DNA of 64,000 nt from Sporomusa silvacetica DSM 10669 (GTDB lineage Bacteria > Bacillota > Negativicutes > Sporomusales > Sporomusaceae), in the NCBI RefSeq assembly GCF_002257705.1, contig NZ_LSLK01000102.1, forward strand, positions 4,104 through 68,103, read 5' to 3'. This document shows, piece by piece, positions 51,092-59,754 of this stretch. The stretch's first letter is position 1. Each line of letters begins with the position of its first letter. The position numbers and the translations under genes were made by a program. The notes below the pieces were generated by a model. The model made no database searches and had not been told where the DNA came from. It was given only the letters and a program-made list of their open reading frames with translations.

Positions 51092-52117
51092 GTGATTAGA
51101 AACAAGAGGTTCTTTGTCCTGTTGGCGGTTTTCGTAAGTATGTCAATTATTATGGGGGGATGTAATATGGGAGCAAAAGAGAGTACGGTTGCTGAGCAAT
51201 ATCCTAGTAAACCAATTACAATAATTGTGCCGTTTGCCGCCGGTTCAAGCTTAGACATACTGGCAAGGGCGCTGGAAAAGTCAGCCCAGAAACATCTGGG
51301 CCAGCCGTTGGTGGTAGTCAATATGCCTGGTGGCGGAGCCACCATCGGCATGAATGAACTTGCCGGCGCCAAACCTGATGGCTACACAATTGGAGTTGTT
51401 GCCACAAGCGCAATATTGCAACCACTTATTGGGCAGACAAGATACCATTATCCTACTGCTTTGGAACCGTTAGTTAATGTTGTATCTTCACCCGTGGTAG
51501 TGGCCACGCTTGCCGAAAAACCATGGAAAAACTTGAGTGAATTAGTTAGCTATGCCAAACAGCATCCTGGTGAAATCAAGTTTGGACATGGAGGGTTGGG
51601 TACGTCAACACATGTTACGGGAGAAACGTTTGCCAGAGAAGCCGGTATTACGATCAAACAAGTTCCTTTCCGGGGTGGTGAATCAGAATCTTTGGCGGCT
51701 CTCTTGGGCGGGCATGTGCAGCTTATGTTTTCATATAATCCGCCCGTTCTAAAAGAACATGTAAAAAGCGGTACTATCAGAATACTGGGAGTCGCCGAGG
51801 AGAATAGATTAACCATTCCTGGCTTTGAGGATGTGCCAACCTTCAAGGAACAGGGGATAGATGTAGCTTTTAACTTTTGGACGGGAATCGCTGCTCCAAA
51901 AGGTATGCCGCTAGCCGAAAAGGCCAGATTGATATCAGGGCTAAGGGAAATGGTCAATGACCCTGACTTCAAAGAGAATATGGAGAAACTGGGAATGTCA
52001 GTCCATTATCTGGGGCCTGAGGATTTTAGTGAAAGATGGATAGCCGATAATGCAAAATTAACGAAAGTAGTAAAAGAAACTGGAATTGCAGAACTGATTG
52101 CGTCTCAGAAAAATTAA
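51092..52117 (+). CDS. tctC: TTT-family solute-binding lipoprotein, copy 2
   Basis: This protein of about 341 residues has lipobox IMGGC and the same Bug-fold motifs as copy 1 (PSKPITIIVPFAAGSSLD, VVNMPGGGATIGMNE). GTG 51092 after GGGGGGATA mirrors the start of copy 1. An ATG far upstream at 50954 would read through the duplication scar and is unlikely. A second binding protein with changed pocket residues could widen the substrate range of the single permease. Confidence 0.87.
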   Translation: MIRNKRFFVLLAVFVSMSIIMGGCNMGAKESTVAEQYPSKPITIIVPFAAGSSLDILARALEKSAQKHLGQPLVVVNMPGGGATIGMNELAGAKPDGYTIGVVATSAILQPLIGQTRYHYPTALEPLVNVVSSPVVVATLAEKPWKNLSELVSYAKQHPGEIKFGHGGLGTSTHVTGETFAREAGITIKQVPFRGGESESLAALLGGHVQLMFSYNPPVLKEHVKSGTIRILGVAEENRLTIPGFEDVPTFKEQGIDVAFNFWTGIAAPKGMPLAEKARLISGLREMVNDPDFKENMEKLGMSVHYLGPEDFSERWIADNAKLTKVVKETGIAELIASQKN

Positions 52118-52134
52118 TATTGCTTACTTATCAA

Positions 52135-52177
52135 GTGTGCCCATCCCAAAGACGAGGGATGGGCACACTTATTTTTT
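52135..52177 (+). terminator. Intrinsic terminator after tctC copy 2
   Basis: Perfect 13-bp arms (52135-52147 and 52156-52168) precede TTATTTTTT. The 5' arm sequence GTGCCCATCCC also appears after copy 1 (about 51007-51017) without its partner arm, so only this copy is a complete terminator. Confidence 0.88.
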
Positions 52178-52287
52178 GTCCAGATGGAAAGTGCTGGAGT
52201 TGCAATGAGATAGAATATCAGTAGATAACGCGTAAGGGAGACAAATAAGATTGACGTGTTTACGGCGCGCACAAACGGTAAAAATAA

Positions 52288-52325
52288 TCAAGATAATTAG
52301 TGATAGCTATCACTAATTATCTTGA
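52288..52325. repeat. Perfect 38-bp palindrome
   Basis: The sequence from 52288 to 52325 is its own reverse complement (19-bp arms, no loop, centred on AGCT). On the minus strand it is followed by TTATTTTT. On the plus strand no T tract follows. It may be a large operator or a structure-forming element ahead of the 52542 gene. The rest of 52178-52379 holds no gene. Confidence 0.6.
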
Positions 52326-52379
52326 AAAAGCTTGGGGGATGTAATATAATGTAGAACTATAGTAAACAAGATTAAAAAA

Positions 52380-52418
52380 ATACTATAAAAGTATTTAGAC
52401 AGTATACTTTTATGGTAT
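52380..52418 (+). promoter_or_regulatory. AT-rich hairpin in the leader of the LivK-like gene
   Basis: The 15-nt arm at 52380-52394 pairs with 52404-52418, with one G-T pair, around a 9-nt loop. It lies about 125 bp before the start codon at 52542 and could be an operator or a leader structure. Confidence 0.35.
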
Positions 52419-52541
52419 TTGAAGGCCAACTTTTCTTGGAGCCTGAAACCATTCGTTGGAGAGTGCCGATCAGGCTCACTTTATGCGAAGGATTGGAGAT
52501 GCAAGGTATTGTGGCCAAAAAAGAGGGGAGAATTTTATAAA

Positions 52542-53708
52542 ATGAGTAGGTCAAGTGTAAAAATGCTAGCTGTACTAACAACAATACTGCTAATTACCGG
52601 TGTATTGGCTGGCTGTGGCGGTGCGTCTTCTAATGAGATTAAAATCGGTGTTTTGAATGAAATGACTGGTGGTAATGCCACCATGGGCACCTCGTCAGCC
52701 AATGGTGCTAAGATGGCGATTAAAGAAGCTAATGCCAAAGGTGGTGTTCTTGGCAAACAGATTCAAGCTGTTGTTGCAGATAACAAAAGTGAGCCATCAG
52801 AAGCTGCCAATGCGATGACTAAATTGGCAACCCAAGATAAAGTTGTGGCTATTACCGGAATGTTTGCCAGCTCAAATGCCATTGCTGCTTCTAGTGTAGC
52901 CGAATCAACAAAAGTTCCTTTTTTGGCAGTCGGTGCCACTAACCCTAAGGTAACTGTTGATGAAAAAACCAATAAAGTAAAAGACTATACCTTCCGGGTA
53001 TGTTTCATTGATCCCTTCCAGGGCACTGTTGGTGCTAACTTTGTACTTAATACCTTACAACTCAAAAAGGCTGTAATCTTAGTTGATAACAGCAGTGATT
53101 ATAGCAAAGGTTTAGCTGCCTTCTTCAAGGATGCCTTTACTAAAGGCGGCGGTTCAGTACTTGCCGAAGAAGCCTATCTGCAAAAAGATCAGGACTTCAA
53201 AACCATTCTGACTAAGGTCAAGGCACTCAATGCGGAAGTTATCTATGTACCAGGTTATTATGAAGAAGTAGGGAAAATTGTAAAACAAGCTCGCGAGATG
53301 GGCATTACTGTTCCCATGGTTGGTGGCGACGGCTGGGATTCACCGAAATTAGTAGAAATCGGTACTCCGGCGGCATTAAATAATACCTATTTCACCAATC
53401 ACTACTCTGTGGATGACACCAGTGCAGCCTCACAAGCCTTTGTTGAGGCCTACAAAAAAGAGTATGGCCAAGCACCTGACGCTCTGGCAGTACTTGGTTA
53501 TGATGCTGCTAATGTGTTAATTGATGCTATTAAACGTGCCAATAGCACTGAACCGGCCAAAATCCGTGAAGCATTAGCTGCAACTAAGGATTTTATGACC
53601 GTAACTGGCTCTACTACCTTAAATGCCACCCATGATGCTGTAAAAAGTGCCGTCATCATTGAAATGAAAGATGGCAAGCAAATGTTTAAAGCCACTGTAA
53701 AACCGTAA
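52542..53708 (+). CDS. livK: Branched-chain amino acid-type ABC substrate-binding lipoprotein
   Basis: This protein of about 388 residues has lipobox VLAGC followed by a Leu/Ile/Val-binding fold (IKIGVLNEMTGGNATMGTSSANGAKMA, VVGGDG-type segment, LGYDAANVL). ATG 52542 follows GAGGGGAG. No LivHMGF permease or ATPase genes are adjacent, so it must work with a transporter encoded elsewhere. It is monocistronic with its own terminator at 53728. Confidence 0.87.
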   Translation: MSRSSVKMLAVLTTILLITGVLAGCGGASSNEIKIGVLNEMTGGNATMGTSSANGAKMAIKEANAKGGVLGKQIQAVVADNKSEPSEAANAMTKLATQDKVVAITGMFASSNAIAASSVAESTKVPFLAVGATNPKVTVDEKTNKVKDYTFRVCFIDPFQGTVGANFVLNTLQLKKAVILVDNSSDYSKGLAAFFKDAFTKGGGSVLAEEAYLQKDQDFKTILTKVKALNAEVIYVPGYYEEVGKIVKQAREMGITVPMVGGDGWDSPKLVEIGTPAALNNTYFTNHYSVDDTSAASQAFVEAYKKEYGQAPDALAVLGYDAANVLIDAIKRANSTEPAKIREALAATKDFMTVTGSTTLNATHDAVKSAVIIEMKDGKQMFKATVKP

Positions 53709-53727
53709 GCGGTTAAGCAGGGGGCAA

Positions 53728-53767
53728 AATAAGCAGTCACTTAGTTAGAGTGGCTGCTTATTTTTTG
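53728..53767 (+). terminator. Intrinsic terminator after the LivK-like gene
   Basis: The 14-nt arms at 53728-53741 and 53749-53762 pair, with one G-T pair, and are followed by a T run. Confidence 0.82.
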
Positions 53768-53844
53768 CATTAGCCTAGCAGTAAAACTGGATTTCCCCAT
53801 TGACGGTAGTAAGGCCGTCTGTTATAATGACCATAAAATTACAC

Positions 53845-54012
53845 ATATTTTACGGATAAGGTGCCCTCTAGGGGGAGAATAGGGAAGTCTGAGTATGGGA
53901 AGACTATACATAGGCGCGGGCCCACCACTGTACCAGGGAGATCTTACACGGCCACTCGTCAAGGGGAAGGCGTAAGAGTTAATGAACTGGGAGCCAGGAG
54001 ACCTGCCTTATA
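53845..54012 (+). ncRNA. Cobalamin riboswitch
   Basis: The block shows the B12-box series in order: AAGGTGCC near 53858, GGGAAGTCTG, GGGCCCACCACTGTA and GGGAAGGCG. The B12 box GGGAGCCAGGAGACCTGCC lies near 53988-54007. A terminator hairpin (54039-54070) follows directly. It should repress the arsAB-like genes when cobamide is plentiful. A good match to the class, including spacing. Confidence 0.93.
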
Positions 54013-54038
54013 CCGCAGAACCATCCTTCATGGACAAG

Positions 54039-54081
54039 AAGGCTTTTTTGGGCTTAACCAAAAAAGCCTTTTATTTTTTTA
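54039..54081 (+). terminator. Terminator of the cobalamin riboswitch expression platform
   Basis: AAGGCTTTTTTGG (54039-54051) pairs perfectly with CCAAAAAAGCCTT (54058-54070), followed by TTATTTTTTT. Confidence 0.88.
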
Positions 54082-54107
54082 AGTATAGTAGAATAATGGA
54101 GGTTATT

Positions 54108-55148
54108 ATGAGTTTACTGCAAGCAACAGTAGTGAAAATTATGATGCCGGATACAGTAATTAAAGATCAGGTAAAAACCAGACTGGCAGGTGTGTTACAG
54201 TCAGCAGGCAGTCTGGGACGCTTGGAAGATATGGTTGAGCAGTATGCAGGGATAACTGGCGAGCTGAATCCGGCGCTGCCCAAGCCTTGTATGGTGGTGG
54301 CTTCAGCTGATCATGGCGTGGCCAGACGAGTGGTGAGTGCCTATCCGATCGAAACAACGATTCATATGACAGCCAATTATCTTATCTCCCAAGGTGCGAG
54401 TGCCAATGCCTTTGCCAATTTCTGCGGGGCTGATATGGTTGTGGTTGATATGGGCGTGGCTGGTGATCTGTCTTATGTTCCGGGACTGTGGCATCGCAAG
54501 ATTGCCTATGGCACGCAGGACTTCACCCAAGGCCCGGCAATGACGCGTGAGCAGGCCATACAGGCGGTGGAAACAGGTATCGAAATTGTTAATGACCGAG
54601 TGAGGCACGGCTTTCGTTGCTTTAGTTTGGGGGAGATGGGTATTGGTAATACAACATCCAGTGCCGCTATTGTCGGAGCGTTTACCGGTCTAACTCCGGA
54701 AAAAGTTACTGGGCGGGGAACCGGGATATCAGACAGCCGGCTTAAGACCAAGATGGACATTGTTGGTCAAGCCTTAGCTGTTAATAAGCCCAATCCTCAG
54801 GATGGTTTGGATGTTCTAGCCAAAGTGGGCGGTTTTGAACTAGGTGCACTAGCTGGCGTAATCCTTGGATCAGCTGCCAATCGCTGCGCTGTCGTCATCG
54901 ACGGACTTAACACTACCGCTGCGGCCTTAATTGCCAATGCCATTGAGCCCCTGAGTAAAGAGTATATGTTTGCATCGCACCTTTCTGGCGAACCGGCTCA
55001 TATTATTGCGTTACGTCATCTACAGCTAGAAGCTTGTCTGGAATTGGGGGTCAGGCTAGGGGAGGGCATTGGTGCTTCCATGGTTGTTGATATGCTCTAT
55101 ATAGCTATTAAAATGCTAAATAATCTGGGAGGTAAAGCTAATGCTTGA
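54108..55148 (+). CDS. arsA: CobT-family phosphoribosyltransferase, ArsA-like
   Basis: This protein of about 346 residues has the CobT fold: ADHGVARRVVSAYP, VGGFELGALAGVILG, and the C-terminal RLGEGIGAS motif with the catalytic Glu. CobT joins the lower-ligand base to ribose phosphate during cobamide assembly. Two overlapping cobT-like genes are the hallmark of ArsA-ArsB, the pair that attaches phenol or p-cresol in Sporomusa and Veillonella. ATG 54108 follows GGAGG. Expression is under the cobalamin riboswitch at 53845. Confidence 0.85.
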   Translation: MSLLQATVVKIMMPDTVIKDQVKTRLAGVLQSAGSLGRLEDMVEQYAGITGELNPALPKPCMVVASADHGVARRVVSAYPIETTIHMTANYLISQGASANAFANFCGADMVVVDMGVAGDLSYVPGLWHRKIAYGTQDFTQGPAMTREQAIQAVETGIEIVNDRVRHGFRCFSLGEMGIGNTTSSAAIVGAFTGLTPEKVTGRGTGISDSRLKTKMDIVGQALAVNKPNPQDGLDVLAKVGGFELGALAGVILGSAANRCAVVIDGLNTTAAALIANAIEPLSKEYMFASHLSGEPAHIIALRHLQLEACLELGVRLGEGIGASMVVDMLYIAIKMLNNLGGKANA

Positions 55149-56193
55149 AGAACTAATTGCAGCCATAAAACCACTGGATAAGGTAGCAATGGAGCGGTGT
55201 CAACTAAGAGTCGATAATCTAACTAAGCCGTTACACAGTTTGTACTCATTCGAACATATCGCCTGTAAGCTTGCAGGCATTACCGGGAATAGCCGGCCGC
55301 GATCACTGGAAAAAAGTATCATTATTATGGCCGCTGATAATGGTATAGCAGACGCAATTGACCAGCAGTTGCTGCCAACAGCTGAACGATTGCAAGTTTT
55401 CGGCCAGGGAAAGGCACCGATCCAGGTGTTTGCTGCCCATGTTCAGGCCAAGCTAATTGTGGTGGATATTGGCATTGCTGCCGAGTTGCCGTTATCTCCG
55501 GCAGTATGTCAGGAAAAGATCACTTATGGCAGCCAAAATAGTATGGATGGCCCGGCTATGACTCGCGAACAAGCGCTGCAAGCGATTGCAGTGGGGATAA
55601 GAATGGCCCGTGTAGAGATTGCGCGCGGTTGCCAGGTGATCGGCTTGGGTGAAATGGGGCAGGCTGGCCTGGTTGCCGGTATGGCGGTTGTCGCCTGCTA
55701 CCATGATGGGCCACTGCCGGGCTTGACCAGGCAGGAGGCAGAACTTGTCAATACAGCCGTAGCAGCCAACCGCCCGGATGCTACTGATCCATTGGATATT
55801 CTGACTAAGGTAGGTGGTTTAGCTATAGCTGGGTTAGTAGGCGTTATTCTTGGGGCTGCGGCCGGGCGGGCGGCCGTGGTGTTAGACGGTTTAGCCACAA
55901 GTGCGGCCGCCCTGATTGCTATAAACCTGGTTCCAGACGTTAAGCCCTATTTGATAGGCTCGCACGTTGCTGCCGAACCAGTCCATGAGACTGCCTTGGT
56001 ATTGCTTGGTGTACCGGCCTATCTCCAACTTAAAATGAATCTAGGAGAGGGGACAGGTGCAGCACTCGGGATGTCAATAATTAATGCAACTCTTCATATG
56101 CTAAATGACATGAAAACCTTTGGTGAGGCCGAAGTCGCTGTGGCGCAGGACGGACCGGGTGCTCTGCGGCAAAGCAAGGATGTTAGAGATTAG
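55141..56193 (+). CDS. arsB: CobT-family phosphoribosyltransferase, ArsB-like
   Basis: This 350-residue second CobT homologue starts inside the 3' end of the first (8-bp overlap). It keeps AADNGIADAI, VGGLAIAGLVGVILG and NLGEGTGAALG. In the known system both subunits are needed, as a heterodimer. The product would be a phenolyl-type cobamide, which uses an O- rather than N-glycosidic lower ligand. A divergent pair with another base preference cannot be excluded. Confidence 0.85.
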   Translation: MLEELIAAIKPLDKVAMERCQLRVDNLTKPLHSLYSFEHIACKLAGITGNSRPRSLEKSIIIMAADNGIADAIDQQLLPTAERLQVFGQGKAPIQVFAAHVQAKLIVVDIGIAAELPLSPAVCQEKITYGSQNSMDGPAMTREQALQAIAVGIRMARVEIARGCQVIGLGEMGQAGLVAGMAVVACYHDGPLPGLTRQEAELVNTAVAANRPDATDPLDILTKVGGLAIAGLVGVILGAAAGRAAVVLDGLATSAAALIAINLVPDVKPYLIGSHVAAEPVHETALVLLGVPAYLQLKMNLGEGTGAALGMSIINATLHMLNDMKTFGEAEVAVAQDGPGALRQSKDVRD

Positions 56194-56216
56194 CAAGCTA
56201 TAGGTTTACGTGTATC

Positions 56217-56273
56217 AAATCCGAAACCAGGCAAAAGACAGTATAATACTATCTTTTGCCTGGTTTCGGATTT
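56217..56273. terminator. Long hairpin after the arsAB-like genes
   Basis: Perfect 22-bp arms (56217-56238 and 56252-56273) with a self-complementary loop region. A T tract is lacking, so it may be a very stable terminator or an mRNA-stabilising palindrome. Confidence 0.6.
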
Positions 56274-56447
56274 CTGGCAGTCTTATATGATACGAAGAAT
56301 GAATAGGCAAGTAGTAGGGGTAGTACCAGCAAGCGTGTCATGTACTGAAAAGTAATTGTTATAATTTGAAATAATTCAAAGCATACTTTAATCTTTTAAA
56401 AATATTAAAGTATGCCTTGAGTTTCTGTATTAGCTTGCAAATATATA

Positions 56448-57461
56448 TTAAAATTTTGCAAAATAATTGGCCGTTTTCACCATTTGGCTCACATATGAGC
56501 TTTCATTATCAAACCACGACGCTACTTGCACTTGATATGTATCCTCTTCCATCTTACTAACCATCGTTTGTGTAGCATCAAATAATGCTCCATAGGTGAT
56601 GCCAATTATATCCGATGAGACGAATTCTTCTTCCGTATAGCCATATGAGTCTGATGAACATGCCTTCATAGCTGCGTTGATGCTTTCTACTGTTATGTTT
56701 TGTCCGGTAACTACTGCGATGAAAAGAATCAAAGAGCCTGCCGCGACGGGGACTCGTTGAGCAGAACCACAAAGTTTTCCCTCTAATTCAGGAATTACAA
56801 GTCCAATTGCTTTAGCAGCTTCTGCTGTAGTAGGTACGATGTTAACCGGTGCAGAACGTGATCTTCTCAAGTTACCCTTTCTTTGTGGCCCATCAAGTAT
56901 CATTTGGGTTGCTGTAAACGCGTGAATGGTAGTTGAAATACCGCTTTGAATTGGTGCATAGTCATGTAGCGCTTTGGCCATGAGAGCTAAACAATTAGTT
57001 GAACATGACGCAGCAGAAATAATTTGGTCACTCGCTCTTACTAAATTTTCGTTGATGCCAAAAACAATAGTAGGCATGTCCGCTCCAGCTGGGGCAGAAA
57101 TAACAACCTTCTTGGCTCCGGCATGAAGATGAGCCTCTGATTTACCCTTTGATAAGTAGGCGCCAGAACACTCCAGCACAATGTCTACGTCAAGCTGTCG
57201 CCAAGGAAGTTTTAATGCGTCGGTTTCATGATATACATTAATCTTTTTACTGCTAACGCTAATAAAGTTGTCACCGGATGTTACCTCATTAGCAAGTTTG
57301 TACCTGCCTTGCGTTGAATCATTCTTTAAAAGATAGGATAGCATTGTAGAATCTGCTAAATCATTTATTGCGACGATTTCATATCCTTCCATATCAAAAA
57401 TATGTTTAAATGCAAGGCGTCCTACACGGCCAAAACCATTTATTGCAACTTTTATACTCAT
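56448..57461 (-). CDS. gap: Glyceraldehyde-3-phosphate dehydrogenase (type I)
   Basis: This protein of about 337 residues has the NAD-binding start INGFGRVGR, the catalytic ASCSTNC and the C-terminal ASWFDNE motif. The start at 57461 follows GGGGG; an upstream ATG adds an unconserved tail. No pgk or tpi is adjacent, so it may be a paralogue with a specialised role rather than the main glycolytic enzyme. It lies 69 bp from the permease gene upstream on the same strand. Confidence 0.9.
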   Translation of the reverse strand: MSIKVAINGFGRVGRLAFKHIFDMEGYEIVAINDLADSTMLSYLLKNDSTQGRYKLANEVTSGDNFISVSSKKINVYHETDALKLPWRQLDVDIVLECSGAYLSKGKSEAHLHAGAKKVVISAPAGADMPTIVFGINENLVRASDQIISAASCSTNCLALMAKALHDYAPIQSGISTTIHAFTATQMILDGPQRKGNLRRSRSAPVNIVPTTAEAAKAIGLVIPELEGKLCGSAQRVPVAAGSLILFIAVVTGQNITVESINAAMKACSSDSYGYTEEEFVSSDIIGITYGALFDATQTMVSKMEEDTYQVQVASWFDNESSYVSQMVKTANYFAKF

Positions 57462-57530
57462 ATTGGAACCCCCTAAAAATCTGTTTGTATATTTTGGAAA
57501 ATGCTTCAATATAACAAAGAATATATGAAT

Positions 57531-58580
57531 CTAAAAGAAGGAACAAATCACACTAATTATCTGAGGAAAAAATGTCATAACCACAACGGCACGAATAATT
57601 TGCAGTATAATAATATCGGTGTTTTGTACTCCAAGGTCAGAAGAAATTAGAGCCATATCCGAAGCCCCGGCAGGAGTGGTGATCAGCATCGCTTCTTTGC
57701 TGCTAAATCCATATAATTTGCTTATAATTTTACCGGTAATAAAGCAGTTGAGAATATACCCTGTGACAGAGATTAAAAGTGGCAGAAGAAGAAATTGCAA
57801 CTCAAAAACATCTGTCATTGTGATACTGCTTCCGATATACGCACCGCTTAAAACCTGGGCACCTTGTTTTGCCCAACGGGGCAGATAGGCAAAATCAAAT
57901 ACAAGTTTTAAGGCCATCACGGATAGTATGGAAAACACAAAAGCTCCTGCAGGTAAGCTGGAGTATTTCCCAATTACCCCAAAGATTAGGGATACTATAA
58001 TGGTTGTTAAGAAAGCTACCCAAGATTTTGTACTCGATTTTTTTCGCTTCGCTGTAAAAGCTTCTCTCTTACTATCGCCATCTATAATCTTTTTTCTGGT
58101 ATGATAAGTTAAAATTAGTGACGGTAATATTCCAATTCCCAATACTTGACGCACCATTTGCATTACCGCAACTTTAGGAGCATCCGCTCCCATGGCAGCG
58201 GCGATAATTGGTGTATCACTAATTCCTCCGGGAACAACTGTCATTAGCGACGTTACTAAATCTAAAGGACTAACCCAATAAATGATTGTACCTACAAGCA
58301 AATTCAGTATCAAAAAAGTTAGTAACATGACTATAGTCGGCCCTGCAATATAGGGAAGACGCTTTAAATCGCTTTTCTCTATGGTCGAACCAATAAATGC
58401 CCCTGCTATAATCAGTACCAATGTTTTTGTTTCGTTTGGCATGAAAGCGCATGCAAATAAAATATTGATGAAAGCTACCCCAACAACAGCGCCAATCATC
58501 AATCCTCCAGAGATCTTTTGTTTGTAAAATAGAAAACCTAAAGCTCCTCCAACCAAAAGAGTAATTAGTAGATTAATCAT
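57531..58580 (-). CDS. AbrB-family membrane protein (putative transporter)
   Basis: This 349-residue protein has about ten spans and an internal duplication. The motif AGAFIGSTIEKSDLKRLP in the first half matches SGAYIGSSITMTDVFELQ in the second, and each half ends in an LITTPAGASDMALI-like segment. This is the plan of the AbrB/ammonia-monooxygenase-like family (PF05145). Function in bacteria is not settled. It is divergent from the regulator at 58774 and may be its target. Confidence 0.8.
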   Translation of the reverse strand: MINLLITLLVGGALGFLFYKQKISGGLMIGAVVGVAFINILFACAFMPNETKTLVLIIAGAFIGSTIEKSDLKRLPYIAGPTIVMLLTFLILNLLVGTIIYWVSPLDLVTSLMTVVPGGISDTPIIAAAMGADAPKVAVMQMVRQVLGIGILPSLILTYHTRKKIIDGDSKREAFTAKRKKSSTKSWVAFLTTIIVSLIFGVIGKYSSLPAGAFVFSILSVMALKLVFDFAYLPRWAKQGAQVLSGAYIGSSITMTDVFELQFLLLPLLISVTGYILNCFITGKIISKLYGFSSKEAMLITTPAGASDMALISSDLGVQNTDIIILQIIRAVVVMTFFPQIISVICSFF

Positions 58581-58618
58581 AATACCAGTCTCTTTCTTAA
58601 TCTATATGTGAATCGATA

Positions 58619-58758
58619 CGAAATAATATATAGAAGTTATGATACGTTGATTCACACCGTATTTTTAGGCTAAATTATACCACTTTCGCTTACTATGTCT
58701 AGATACTATTGAAATTAATGTGCGAAATAATATATAATGATGTTAAATAATATATAAA
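58619..58758. promoter_or_regulatory. Three direct repeats AAATAATATATA and a promoter between divergent genes
   Basis: The repeats lie at about 58621-58632, 58725-58736 and 58745-58756. A promoter TTGAAA (58709-58714) N18 TATAAT (58733-58738) for the regulator overlaps the second repeat. That suggests autoregulation and control of the divergent permease by the 58774 product. Confidence 0.5.
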
Positions 58759-58773
58759 TGGAATGAGTGTTTA

Positions 58774-59700
58774 ATGATGGATGATAATAAGGCTTTGTCT
58801 ACGCAGCAAGTAGCTGATATTTTACATGTCAGCAAAAGCACGATATACGATCTGATAAAAAAAGGCGAAATTACTTCCTACAAAGTGGGGCGTAAGGTTC
58901 GGTTCACGCAAGAAGATATAGATAACTATATTGCTAAATCAAGAACGTTGCAGAAAGACCACGTTGTATCCGACGTGATATTGGATACAACGCAAAGTCA
59001 TAAGAACTTCATTATTTGCGGACAAGATCTTATTTTAGATGTGCTATCAAACTATTTGCGGCTAAATGGCATACCTGCACTGCGAGCATATATCGGTAGT
59101 TATGATAGCCTAGTATCGTTATATCAAGGAAAAGTCCAGGTTACAGCCGCTCATTTGTGGGATAGTGATACTGATCAGTACAATATACCCTATGTACGAA
59201 GACTACTACCCGGCATTCCTGCTGTTGTAATCCATCTGACGTGCAGAATGCAAGGCTTTTATGTTGCAAAGGGAAACCCGAAAAACATTAGAACATGGAG
59301 TGATTTTGTCAGAGATGACGTTACAATGATCAACCGGGAAAAAGGCGCAGGATCGAGGATTCTATTAGACGAAAATCTTAGACTGCTTGAAATTAGTGGG
59401 ACGAAAATTAATGGTTACGCAAACGAAACATCATCCCACCTTACGGTAGCTAGTGCAGTAAGTAGCGGTGATGCGGATGTCGCTGTCGGAAACGAAAAGA
59501 TAGCGAGGCAAGTCGATAATATTGAATTTATCCCAATCAAAAAAGAACGCTACCAGCTCATAATAAAAAAAGAAGACCTCAATACACATGAAGTCTCCAC
59601 TATGTTAAAAATCATTCGTTCCGCTACTTTCAAAAAGGAATTTGGCAACATTGGCGGATATGATACAACTGACATCGGGAAAATCGTAGCTGAAATATAA
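58774..59700 (+). CDS. Transcriptional regulator with excisionase-type HTH and PBP-like domain
   Basis: This 308-residue protein begins with an HTH_17 type domain (STQQVADILHVSKSTIYDLIKKGEI..VGRKVRF, residues 8-45). After a linker, a type-2 periplasmic-binding-like domain follows (LRAYIGSYDSLVSLYQGKVQVTAAHLWD, NREKGAGSRILLDENL, GDADVAVGNEKIA) of the PBP_like (PF12727) kind. In other proteins this domain is fused to ModE-like HTH or MoeA parts and is thought to bind molybdate or tungstate. The location beside moeA and AOR fits that role. Confidence 0.82.
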   Translation: MMDDNKALSTQQVADILHVSKSTIYDLIKKGEITSYKVGRKVRFTQEDIDNYIAKSRTLQKDHVVSDVILDTTQSHKNFIICGQDLILDVLSNYLRLNGIPALRAYIGSYDSLVSLYQGKVQVTAAHLWDSDTDQYNIPYVRRLLPGIPAVVIHLTCRMQGFYVAKGNPKNIRTWSDFVRDDVTMINREKGAGSRILLDENLRLLEISGTKINGYANETSSHLTVASAVSSGDADVAVGNEKIARQVDNIEFIPIKKERYQLIIKKEDLNTHEVSTMLKIIRSATFKKEFGNIGGYDTTDIGKIVAEI

Positions 59701-59754
59701 TCGAATGATATAGCAACAGTAGGTTGGCCGAAAATAACGAATGGAGGAAAGAAA

